Source: a virus. Taken from it: a stretch of DNA of 26,173 nt. The notes under the pieces were generated by a model. It was not told the DNA's origin. It worked only from the letters and a program-made list of their open reading frames with translations, and searched no databases. The position numbers and the translations under genes were made by a program. This document shows, piece by piece, positions 15,810 to 22,989 of the stretch; position 1 is the first letter of the stretch; the number at the start of each line of letters is the position of its first letter. The DNA lies in the IMG/VR virus record IMGVR_UViG_3300009100_000040, positions 1 to 26,173 of that record. One strand, written 5' to 3'.

Positions 15810-16538
15810 TCAGGCCACCATGATCGCGGGCCACGAGAACGCGCCCTGATAGGAGATGGTCGGCGCGGTGTTGAGCAGCGCGGGCCTTGCCGCCGTGATG
15901 TTGGGGACCGTGCTGTCGGTGGCAAATGCGGTTGCCACCGGCAAGGCATACGTCAGCTGATAGGCGTTGGGCACGCTCGCTACCGTAAACGTGCCGTTGA
16001 ATGCGCTGTTGCTCATGTTCGCCACGATCGCGCTGCCTGCTGCCGCCAGCCCGTGCGGCGCCGAGGTGGTGAGGGTGACCACGGCGCTGCTGTATGACAT
16101 GCCGATGATCGGCACCGGGCATGCGGTGAAGCGCCCGACATACATGCGCGCTGCCGTGGTGAGGATCGTGGTGGTCCCGGCCAGGGTGATGCCGCTGGCG
16201 GTGACCAGCGTATCCGTGCCGCTGTTCAGGTTGACGTGCAGGTGCGTCCACGTCGAGCCCAGCTGCGCGCCCGGATAGGCGGCATAGAGATCGGCGGCGG
16301 TGGACATGGTGACGTTCACCGCACCCGAGGCGCCGGTGTGGACGTGAATGCCGCCGAGTTCCATCGCGGGCGTCTTGGTGTAGGCCGCACCGGCTTGGGT
16401 CGTGTAGCCTGCGTTGCCATACGGCCCGCCGACGTACTGCGACCACGCATTCAACTGCTGGCTGATGGCGGAAAAGTCGGGCACGGCACCAGCGGCCATT
16501 TGCTGGTTGCCCGGACCAAAAGGCTGAAGAATTGGCAT
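15810..16538 (-). CDS. Beta-rich virion protein, putative head or tail fibre, 242 residues
   Basis: I chose ATG 16538 (MPILQPFGPGNQQ) because a GGGGAG box precedes it; the frame upstream has no such signal. Residues 1-60 are Gln/Gly/Tyr-rich. About 61-140 repeat the beta module of the adjacent genes (GGIHVHTGASGAVNVTMST, AADLYAAYPG, then ITLAGTTTILTTAARMYVG). About 145-205 carry a second small beta domain with the phage-type signature TLTTSAPHGLAAAGS...FNGTFTVASVPNAYQLTY. Two stacked beta domains fit a short fibre or decoration protein. It is the first gene after the 18-bp TTGACAC element and so may be the first gene of the head transcript. The exact role is unknown. Confidence 0.8.
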   Translation of the reverse strand: MPILQPFGPGNQQMAAGAVPDFSAISQQLNAWSQYVGGPYGNAGYTTQAGAAYTKTPAMELGGIHVHTGASGAVNVTMSTAADLYAAYPGAQLGSTWTHLHVNLNSGTDTLVTASGITLAGTTTILTTAARMYVGRFTACPVPIIGMSYSSAVVTLTTSAPHGLAAAGSAIVANMSNSAFNGTFTVASVPNAYQLTYALPVATAFATDSTVPNITAARPALLNTAPTISYQGAFSWPAIMVA

Positions 16539-16586
16539 AGTCGCTCCCCGGTTATGCTGCGCGAAAATTGCTCTCAAATACCCTGA

Positions 16587-16604
16587 GTGTCAAGTTTCCG
16601 ACAC
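16587..16604 (-). promoter_or_regulatory. 18-bp GTGTCGGAAACTTGACAC element (copy 2), candidate promoter or operator
   Basis: The element lies two bases after the tailspike stop and 49 bases before the next start. On the coding strand it contains the consensus -35 hexamer TTGACA and is bounded by a 5-bp inverted repeat (GTGTC/GACAC). It differs by one base from the copy at 22718. The -10 box is poor (AATTTT-like with an 18-bp spacer), so it may be a phage-specific promoter or a regulator site. Confidence 0.55.
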
Positions 16605-16605
16605 C

Positions 16606-19566
16606 TTACGGCGCCCGCGTGCATCGGCCCGTGGTAGCGGTCAGGAACTCAAAGAAGAAGTCGGCCTGCGTATTGGTTGCCACCACCATCGAGCCCACCA
16701 GCGTCCAACTCGCATCGGTGGCGTTGGTCACGGTGGTGCTGAACCCGGTCGTGTTCCAGATCGTGAAGACGTAGGCCGAGCCCGGCTGGCCGTAGGCCGA
16801 GTTGTACAGGTTCGCTACCGTGGGCAGTTGCGTATTGCGCCCCGCCGTCATGTTGTCGCGCCAATAAATCTGGCCCGCCATGAACTCGGTGTTCATGGTG
16901 ACGTTGGCATCGGTGGAGTCTTGGTAGGCCCGCCTGAACCCCGAGAGCTTCATCAGGTCGCGGCGCTTTTGCAGCATCGTGAAAGTGATGTTGCCCGCCG
17001 TGGTGTGGCGAATCTGCGCCTCCACCTCCATGCGCTCGGGGATGGACGTAAACCCCGCCATCGTGACGTTGAGCCCTGGAATCAGACCCCACAGATAGCC
17101 GCTGTTGTTCACCAGCGGCACCGTGACCGACTGACCCACCGCCAGCCCCAACTCCGAGATCAGAAGGGCGGCGGTAGGCAGCGTGTCGTTGGTGTTGGCG
17201 GTGAGCCCGCTGCGCGTCAGGCCGCACTGCTTGAGGAAGTAGGACGCCAACAGCGTGACCGCCCCCACCGTGCTCTCCGTGATCGCGTTGCTGGTCCACG
17301 ATTGATGCTTGGGCGTGGTCACCAGCGGCGACTGCGTGATGCCGCGAAGCCCCGTCATATCGACCGGGTCTTCAATCGAGATGCGCGGGGCGGCGTTGAC
17401 GGCGGGCTCGATGAAGTTGTTGAGCGTGTAGTTGGACGAGCGCAGGATGACCTGCTTCATCGTGTGATAGGCGGTGGAGGCCACCGAAGTATCGAAGTTG
17501 ATGCCGTCGTTGCTGGCGCTGGCGCCCGACTGCAGCGCGATGTAGGCTTGCGGGCAGGGCTGATCCAGCTTGATGACACCCGCATGGGTGGTGGCGGCGG
17601 TGAGGAAGACGTTGGGCAGCATGGTCACGGTCTGCCCCACCACCGTGTCCACCGTGTAGTTGCCCGCCATCGTAAAACCGTCGGCGGAAAACGAGTTGAT
17701 GCGCTCGTCGTTGTTGACCTGGGTGTCCGCCGTGGCGCCGAAGGCGCCCTGAAAATCCGAACTGACCCCCGCCACGATCACGACATTGCCCGGCGCGAAC
17801 GTGTGGACGACGTTGGGCTCCAGCACGCAAGTCAGCACCTGGGCTGCCGACACGGTGCACGACTGCAGCCACCGGCGCGCGCCCCGGTTGATGTCCCACA
17901 GGTCGATGCGCTGCCAAGTGTTGTGACCCGTGCCCTGCGTCGGGATGAACATGCCGTGCCCGCCCGCACGGACGACCCGCAGCCGGTTCACGTAGAAGTC
18001 GGCAAAGGCGAACGAGCCCCAGCCATCCCCGCCCGACTCCTCGATGTCCAACTCCTCGATGCTGCCCCCGATCATGGTGGCGGTGGTAACCCCGGCCATT
18101 CCCACGCCGCGCGCGTTCCAGATGCGGTTGCAGCCGGTGAACTTGATACGCGCCACCATCTTGCTGCGCAAGGTCGTGCTGGCAGGCACGAAGTTGACCG
18201 CCGCCTGCACAGTCGCGGGCCAGCCGGTGTAGGCTGCGCCTGCGTTGCCGCAGGTCCAGATCGTGTTCTCGTGGACGTTGATGTCCAGTGCCCCGAAAAA
18301 GCCGCTCTCCGCCGAGAAGTACAAGCCCGCGAGCAAGATGTCGCGGATCACGTTGTAGGCGATGGTGCAGGCACCCGCGCCGTTCAACGCGATGCCGCGC
18401 GCGCGCCCGATGTGGATCAGGTTGCTGATGATGGTGACGTTGCGCGTGCGCGGGCGCGTGGCGCTGCTGGTGTGGCACAGCAGCGCGATGCCATCGTCGG
18501 CGGTGTTGTGGATATAGTTGCCCTGCAGCCACAGGTTGTAGCCGTTGATGATGTGGATGCCGTCGGCCCCGGAGTCGTAGACCTCGCAGTTCCACATGCC
18601 CCCGTCATGCCACTGGTCGGTCGCGTACAGGCACACCGCCGAGGCCCAATACATCTTGACGCCGTAGAACCTGGCCGAGCAGTTGCGCAACTCGAAAATG
18701 TCGCTCTGGTTGACGTTGCGCTGGCGGTAGATTTGCGGGAACACCGCGCGCCCGCTGCCATCGAGCGGGTTGATCGGGTAGGTGACCGTGGTGTTGGGCA
18801 CCGCTGCCTGTGGCACTCCGCCAACGACAACTGCGATGGTGATGTTGATGCCGTTGGCATCGACCGCTTCGACGCGCGAAACGCCGGTGGCATAGGACGC
18901 GCCGCTCGCGCCCACGATCCAGGGCGTTTGCACCTGATCGCCGACCGCGAAGTCGTGCGGGCCGTCGGACACATCCAGCGTGAGCACCGCGCCGAACCCA
19001 TCGCCTAGCGCCGCCACTGCCGTGATGTCGTAGTGGCGGTACTTGCGGTTGCGAAATTCCCCGCCCTGCCACACGCTGGCCCCGCCGAAGATCGGGATGC
19101 TGGTGGCGCCGACTTGGTTGGCCTCGAAAACGACCCCCGGCGCGCAGTAGAGCATGCCGTTGCCGGTGATGCTGTTCCAGCGCCCGGTGTACTGATACAC
19201 CCCCGGCGTGAGCACCGCGACGTTCAGGCCCGCATTGAGCGCGGTGCAGATCGCCAAGCAACCCGTGAGGTTGTTGGTGACCCCGCCGTCGCCCGTCAGG
19301 TCGGTGGGCGTGACCCAGCCGCGCGACCACTGCGCGACGTTGGGCGTGCCTGGATTGATGGTGGCAACCCAGCCCTCGCCGAATCCGGTCATGTCGGGCA
19401 GGCCACCGCCACCCCCGCCCCCGCCGCCGCCGCCCCCGCCGCCGCCGAGAATCTGGCGCTGCAGGTTGTTCAGGATGCCGTTGAGCGAAACGACGTTGGG
19501 GCCTTGGCCGTCCCACTCCAGATCGGTTGCGGCCTCGATGGGTACATTGTCGAACAGGCGCGTCAT
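16606..19566 (-). CDS. Tailspike with right-handed beta-helix, 986 residues
   Basis: ATG 19566 is preceded by GGAGGAG overlapping the previous stop. Residues 1-40 are a short virion-binding start. Residues 41-55 are fifteen Gly in a row. A beta region follows (about 60-300), then a right-handed parallel beta-helix of the pectate-lyase type, visible in rungs such as SGADGIHIINGYNLWLQGNY, IHNTADDGIALLCHT and NVTIISNLIHIGRARGIAL (about 330-410) and later rungs to about 560. The last 95 residues form a separate beta module (AGQIYW...NTQLPT...WTLVGSMVVATNTQADFFF). Such trimeric spikes bind and often cleave host surface polysaccharide. I cannot assign catalytic residues or a substrate. Confidence is high for a tailspike and low for enzyme type. 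Confidence 0.9.
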   Translation of the reverse strand: MTRLFDNVPIEAATDLEWDGQGPNVVSLNGILNNLQRQILGGGGGGGGGGGGGGGLPDMTGFGEGWVATINPGTPNVAQWSRGWVTPTDLTGDGGVTNNLTGCLAICTALNAGLNVAVLTPGVYQYTGRWNSITGNGMLYCAPGVVFEANQVGATSIPIFGGASVWQGGEFRNRKYRHYDITAVAALGDGFGAVLTLDVSDGPHDFAVGDQVQTPWIVGASGASYATGVSRVEAVDANGINITIAVVVGGVPQAAVPNTTVTYPINPLDGSGRAVFPQIYRQRNVNQSDIFELRNCSARFYGVKMYWASAVCLYATDQWHDGGMWNCEVYDSGADGIHIINGYNLWLQGNYIHNTADDGIALLCHTSSATRPRTRNVTIISNLIHIGRARGIALNGAGACTIAYNVIRDILLAGLYFSAESGFFGALDINVHENTIWTCGNAGAAYTGWPATVQAAVNFVPASTTLRSKMVARIKFTGCNRIWNARGVGMAGVTTATMIGGSIEELDIEESGGDGWGSFAFADFYVNRLRVVRAGGHGMFIPTQGTGHNTWQRIDLWDINRGARRWLQSCTVSAAQVLTCVLEPNVVHTFAPGNVVIVAGVSSDFQGAFGATADTQVNNDERINSFSADGFTMAGNYTVDTVVGQTVTMLPNVFLTAATTHAGVIKLDQPCPQAYIALQSGASASNDGINFDTSVASTAYHTMKQVILRSSNYTLNNFIEPAVNAAPRISIEDPVDMTGLRGITQSPLVTTPKHQSWTSNAITESTVGAVTLLASYFLKQCGLTRSGLTANTNDTLPTAALLISELGLAVGQSVTVPLVNNSGYLWGLIPGLNVTMAGFTSIPERMEVEAQIRHTTAGNITFTMLQKRRDLMKLSGFRRAYQDSTDANVTMNTEFMAGQIYWRDNMTAGRNTQLPTVANLYNSAYGQPGSAYVFTIWNTTGFSTTVTNATDASWTLVGSMVVATNTQADFFFEFLTATTGRCTRAP
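19402..19446 (-). repeat. Poly-glycine codon tract (15 Gly) in the tailspike
   Basis: Fifteen consecutive GGN codons encode Gly 41-55 of the tailspike, between the short N-terminal anchor and the first beta domain. The tract mixes GGC, GGG and GGT. Its purity makes it liable to slippage and length change, and the peptide would be a very flexible hinge. Confidence 0.9.
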
Positions 19567-19570
19567 CTGC

Positions 19571-19963
19571 TTACTCCTCCCGCCCCAAGACCTGCACGGT
19601 GAGCGCCCCGCCAGTCAGGGCCACGCCCACCTGCACGGTGATCGCGCTGCCTGCGGGCAGCAGCATGCCGCCTTCGAACTCGCGCACGAAATTCGACAAG
19701 ATGCCGGTGACCGCGCTGGGCGTCAGGCGCAGGCAATGAATGCCAATGGTGATGCCCCCGCACAGCAAGGTGATGATCTCGGTGGCGTTGGCCCCGGTGA
19801 TGGTCGAGCCGCCCGCCTCCATCGAATAGCTCGCCATGCGGATTGCCTTGCCCGCCGCCGGTGTCCACACCGCGACTTGGGTCGTGCCCGAGGCGGCAAC
19901 CACGCTCGCGCTGCGCCAAGTGTCGTAGAGCAGCTGGCCCTTGATGACATCGAGCGAGTCCAT
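19571..19963 (-). CDS. 130-residue beta protein, paralogue B of a tandem pair
   Basis: ATG 19963 lies three bases after the stop of its upstream twin. Both products are 130 residues long and share MDSxDVIKGQxLYxT at the start, VWxPAxGxxIR near residue 33, GGxLLPxG near residue 100, and the ending GREE, which shows a tandem duplication. The sequence is rich in Gly, Thr and Val and predicted mostly beta strand, with no signal peptide or membrane segment. Lying between portal and tailspike, the pair probably encodes virion accessory or fibre-base proteins. This copy has Cys at two places (LLCGG, HCLRL) that the twin lacks. No named family is recognised. Confidence 0.82.
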   Translation of the reverse strand: MDSLDVIKGQLLYDTWRSASVVAASGTTQVAVWTPAAGKAIRMASYSMEAGGSTITGANATEIITLLCGGITIGIHCLRLTPSAVTGILSNFVREFEGGMLLPAGSAITVQVGVALTGGALTVQVLGREE

Positions 19964-19966
19964 CGG

Positions 19967-20359
19967 CTATTCCTCGCGCCCGAACACCATCGTGCTGATC
20001 AGCCCCGCCGTCAGCGCGGTGCCCATCTTCACCGTCAGCGTCTCCCCGCGCGGCAGCAGCAGCCCGCCCGCCCAGCGCCGCTCGTAGAAACCGTACAGTC
20101 CGGCAATCGCCGCATTCGACAGGCGCGGGGAGAACACCGCGACGACGAAGTTGGTTGTCGCGATGGTGATGGTCTGCGTGCCCGCCGCTCCCAGCACGGC
20201 AGGGCCGGGCACCTCCACCCACAGGTGCGACAGGCGAATCTGCATGCCGCTGGCCGGGGCCCAAACCGTGAGCGCGTTGGTGCTGCTGGACGAGTCGGTG
20301 GTGGTCTGCTTGACCGTGCCGTAGAGCACCTGTCCCTTGATTACATCGGGTGAATCCAT
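19967..20359 (-). CDS. 130-residue beta protein, paralogue A of a tandem pair
   Basis: ATG 20359 starts one base after the portal stop, with an AGAGG box inside the portal end. It shares the start, the centre (VWAPASGMQIR), the late turn (AGGLLLPRGETLTVKMG) and the GREE ending with the gene just downstream. Identity is moderate, so the duplication is old. The product is mostly beta strand with Ser/Thr-rich loops (TTTDSSSSTNAL). It may form a heteromer with its twin on the virion, or the two may be alternative decoration proteins. The function is not known. Confidence 0.82.
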   Translation of the reverse strand: MDSPDVIKGQVLYGTVKQTTTDSSSSTNALTVWAPASGMQIRLSHLWVEVPGPAVLGAAGTQTITIATTNFVVAVFSPRLSNAAIAGLYGFYERRWAGGLLLPRGETLTVKMGTALTAGLISTMVFGREE

Positions 20360-20360
20360 C

Positions 20361-22517
20361 TCAGCCTCTGCTCATAACGTCTGGGGATGCGATCTGATCC
20401 TGATGAATGGCGCCGGGCGGCTGCTGGGCGTTGCGCAACGGCATGACCTGTGCGCCGGGTCGCGGGGTGCCAGCGACGCCGGGGCCCGTGCCCCCCGGCA
20501 CGCCGGGCGTTCCGTTGAGGCTGGGCCCCGCGATCTGCGCTTTTTGCTGCATTTGTTTCTGGTGATCCATGATGTGCTTGGCGAACGTGCGCGCCGGGTC
20601 GCCGGTGGCCTGCGCGCCCGCCATGTGGCTCATCATGTGCGCCACGTCGTTGTCCATCGGATGCACCGCCACCGAGAAACCGTTGGCGAGCAGTTCGTCC
20701 TCGACCGAGGCGGGCATCGACAGCTGATCGCGCTCATCGATGATGACCTTGGGCGCCAGCTGCGGGCCGAACACGGTGGAGATCATGTCCTCGATGATCG
20801 GGGTGATGTCCACGCGCTTGCCGTTCAGCGCCTCGGGCGGCACGCCGCGCAGCACGTTCATCGCCGCGATCTTCTGCTGGATGCGCGCAATCGAATTGGT
20901 GAAGTCGGTGCCGAGCCAGTTGAATTGATACTTCTTGGTGAACTGCTGGGGCTTCACCCGCTCCATGTGCGCCTGCAGCCCGACCTCCCCGCGCGTGAGC
21001 ACGTCCAACTCGTCCACCCGGTACTGCTGGTCCAGTTCGAAGATCAACTCCACCAGTGGATTCAACACGCGATCCTCCACGTCGGAGGCCACGTCGGTCG
21101 CGCCGATCTCCTGCTCCTGGCCCACGGCGGCGACCTGCGAGTTGTTCTTGCGCCCCTGCGGCATCGCGCCCAGCGCGTACTCGGTCACGTTCATCGATTG
21201 GCGCACCTGCATCTTCAAAAACTCGATGATCTGTTGCGCGTGCTGATACACCGGCGGCAGCGCCAAGGGCTGCGTGTCCTGCGGACTGGTCGGCCACACC
21301 GCCGCCATCGTCATGATCAAATTCTGGTACTGCGGATTTTTCTGCGGATCGGTCATGATGACCGGGTTGAGCGCGTACTTGGCCGCGTCGTTGCCGATGT
21401 TGTGAACGTCGTTGATGTCCCACTGCAGCGAGCGAACCGGCTCGATGACCGGCGTCCCCCAGAACGAGCCCGGCTGCTTTTTCACCGGCACGCTGATCAG
21501 CGGCAGGCGCTTGCACCAGTACGGATTGGCGAGGATGCCAAGAGGCACGCCGTCATGGCGATACCACACCACCGCAGGCTCGCGGTGCTCGCCGTCCAGT
21601 GTCAGCTTGAAGTGCGCCTCGTACACGCGCGCATGCACGTCGGTGCCGTCCACATCGATGCCCAGCTGCTCCAGCACCTTGACGCCGATGGACTCGGGAT
21701 TCTCGCCGTACTGATCGAAGGCTTCCATCAACTCGTCGCAGCGCACATTGACGAACACGCCACGGTCGATCATCGACTGGACTTTAGTCTCCGAATACCG
21801 ATGGCATATGACCACGATCTCGGCCTTGCGCAACTCGTCAACCGTCGGCGGTATGACAGCGACATCGAGCGTGGGCACCACCGAGATGTCCGGGCAATTC
21901 TCGGTGTACTCCTGGTCCTCGATATCGGCGTAGGTGTCATCGGGGCTTGGCGTGCCGTCATCGAGTTGCGCCTGCTTTTCCACCACGCGCGTGACCTGCT
22001 TTTTCTCGGCGTACCAATCCACGTACAGCTGCCACTGGCCGGTGACATCGCCCTGCGTGAGCATTGCTTCCAAGGTGGTGCGCAGCCCCGACTGGCGGAT
22101 GTAGTACTCCAGCAGCGAGATGGTGGCGTAGGGCGTCATGCCGTCGGACGACACGCCCTCCAGATTGCGGCCCCGCACCGGGAACAGCTGCTTTAGGATT
22201 TTGCGACCGCGTGCATCCACGCAATCGCGCACGACCGGCACGTAGCCCTGCGAGAAGCCGCTGTACGATTGGTTGTCATCGAGTCTGCAGTTGTAGATGT
22301 TCCAGTTGCTCTCGATCTTCAGCCGCCACTCCTCATCGTTGTCGTAGGCTTGGCGGATCGTCTTCCAGCGCGCCTCGGCCACGGTGAATGCGGTGCCGTC
22401 TTTGCGGCGTGCGAAGTTCTTGGGCTTCTTGGAACCCTTGGCAGGCTCGGTCTGATCGACCGAGTTCTCGATGTCCGCCTCGACCGGATCGGTCGGCGGC
22501 GGATTGCGCGACGCCAC
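20361..22517 (-). CDS. Portal protein, 718 residues
   Basis: The start is GTG 22517 (read as MASRNPPPTD), one base after the stop of a small basic gene; it has no strong Shine-Dalgarno, so coupling is likely. Residues 1-45 are Pro/Lys-rich. The body has the mixed helix and strand layout of podovirus portals, with a conserved-looking core PGSFWGTPVIEPVRSLQWDI followed by NDVHNIGNDAAKYALNPVIM (about 345-390) that fits the wing and stem region. The end is a His/Met/Gln-rich helix (HPMDNDVAHMMSHMAG, KHIMDHQKQMQQKAQ; about 610-655) and a Pro/Gly-rich tail, as seen in P22- and N4-type portals with long C-terminal barrels. It forms the dodecameric DNA channel at one capsid vertex and docks the terminase. 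Confidence 0.9.
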   Translation of the reverse strand: MASRNPPPTDPVEADIENSVDQTEPAKGSKKPKNFARRKDGTAFTVAEARWKTIRQAYDNDEEWRLKIESNWNIYNCRLDDNQSYSGFSQGYVPVVRDCVDARGRKILKQLFPVRGRNLEGVSSDGMTPYATISLLEYYIRQSGLRTTLEAMLTQGDVTGQWQLYVDWYAEKKQVTRVVEKQAQLDDGTPSPDDTYADIEDQEYTENCPDISVVPTLDVAVIPPTVDELRKAEIVVICHRYSETKVQSMIDRGVFVNVRCDELMEAFDQYGENPESIGVKVLEQLGIDVDGTDVHARVYEAHFKLTLDGEHREPAVVWYRHDGVPLGILANPYWCKRLPLISVPVKKQPGSFWGTPVIEPVRSLQWDINDVHNIGNDAAKYALNPVIMTDPQKNPQYQNLIMTMAAVWPTSPQDTQPLALPPVYQHAQQIIEFLKMQVRQSMNVTEYALGAMPQGRKNNSQVAAVGQEQEIGATDVASDVEDRVLNPLVELIFELDQQYRVDELDVLTRGEVGLQAHMERVKPQQFTKKYQFNWLGTDFTNSIARIQQKIAAMNVLRGVPPEALNGKRVDITPIIEDMISTVFGPQLAPKVIIDERDQLSMPASVEDELLANGFSVAVHPMDNDVAHMMSHMAGAQATGDPARTFAKHIMDHQKQMQQKAQIAGPSLNGTPGVPGGTGPGVAGTPRPGAQVMPLRNAQQPPGAIHQDQIASPDVMSRG

Positions 22518-22518
22518 G

Positions 22519-22653
22519 CTAGCGGCGCTTGGACTTCTTCGGCATGGTCCCGGCCAGCCCTACCATGCCGGGATTCTTCGGGCCCATTTTGATCTTGGGA
22601 TATTTGACGCTGCTGCCCGCAGGCTTCGTCTGCGGCTTGGCTTTGGCTTTCAT
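22519..22653 (-). CDS. Small very basic protein, 44 residues
   Basis: ATG 22653 has a strong GGGGGAG box at good spacing, and the gene ends one base before the portal start. The product begins MKAKAKPQTKPAGSSVKYPK and ends KKSKRR. It has 13 Lys/Arg and no acidic residues, and is rich in Pro, Gly and Met. It is too short for a folded enzyme and probably disordered until it binds nucleic acid or a partner. Short basic proteins often sit beside phage portal genes, with no established function that I know. Translation of the portal may depend on it through coupling. Confidence 0.75.
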   Translation of the reverse strand: MKAKAKPQTKPAGSSVKYPKIKMGPKNPGMVGLAGTMPKKSKRR

Positions 22654-22687
22654 GACACTCCCCCGGTTGAGTGCTTGAGATGCAGTG

Positions 22688-22708
22688 CTGCGCTGTTTTA
22701 CAGCGCAG
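22688..22708. promoter_or_regulatory. Perfect 9-bp palindrome (CTGCGCTGT / ACAGCGCAG), possible operator
   Basis: Two 9-bp arms with a 3-base centre surround the stop codon of the Cys/His protein gene. There is no T-tract after it, so it is not an intrinsic terminator. It lies over the position where a -10 box would fall for the TTGACA element 9 bases upstream, as expected for a repressor site, or it is an mRNA hairpin. Confidence 0.5.
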
Positions 22709-22922
22709 ACTGCCGGGGTGTCAACTTTCCGACACTCCTTCTATGGCGCTTCCTCAACCGTGGGACGGCTTCAAACAAACGCTTGAGGCCGTTGTTACCC
22801 CATTCCTGCGTGCGCGCCATGTGCCAACAGTAGGCGTGCGTGCGCTGTTCGCGCTGCTCGAAAGGCCCGCTCGGATAGCTCCGCTGATCCGGCTCAATAG
22901 GCCGATTGCAGAGAGGGCACAA
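22698..22922 (-). CDS. Small putative zinc-binding protein (CxxC...HxxCxH), about 74 residues
   Basis: The frame extends back to a GTG at 22967, but that part is the T8/TATATA tract and looks non-coding. I prefer TTG 22922, about 8 bases after AGGAAA. The product then begins LCPLCNRPIEPDQ and continues to THAYCWHMARTQEW, giving a CxxC pair and a HAYCWH pair about 25 residues on. This is a plausible zinc knuckle or treble-clef-like site. The rest is basic (RLRKRHRRSVGK). It could bind nucleic acid or modify packaging, which its place between terminase and portal would allow. The coding call depends mainly on the Cys/His spacing. If it is not coding, this is a 336-base non-coding gap. Confidence 0.55.
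   Translation of the reverse strand: MCPLCNRPIEPDQRSYPSGPFEQREQRTHAYCWHMARTQEWGNNGLKRLFEAVPRLRKRHRRSVGKLTPRQSAL
22718..22735 (-). promoter_or_regulatory. 18-bp GTGTCGGAAAGTTGACAC element (copy 1), candidate promoter
   Basis: This copy sits at the 3' end of the Cys/His protein gene, 65 bases before the start of the small basic gene that leads into the portal. The coding strand has the -35 consensus TTGACA and, 16 bases on, TGTAAA as a possible -10. The 5-bp ends are inverted repeats (GTGTC/GACAC). It matches the copy at 16587 in 17 of 18 bases. Confidence 0.6.
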
Positions 22923-22967
22923 AAATTCGTTTCCTATATATATATAGAGTGAAAAAAAAGGCGACAC
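22923..22967 (-). promoter_or_regulatory. AT-rich tract (T8 then TATATATATATA), candidate promoter
   Basis: Just after the terminase stop, on the minus strand, eight T are followed by CACTC and a 12-base TA repeat, then AGGAAA. In such GC-rich DNA this stands out. The TA run could serve as a -10 region with the T-tract helping, but no -35 match is found at proper spacing. The T8 run could also end terminase transcripts, although I see no strong stem before it. Confidence 0.45.
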
Positions 22968-22989
22968 TTTGACCGTCTGGGTTTGGAGA

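Noticed and set aside
22688-22708. Rho-independent terminator before the portal block.
   Set aside because: The stem is good but no T-tract follows on either strand, so an operator or mRNA hairpin is more likely.
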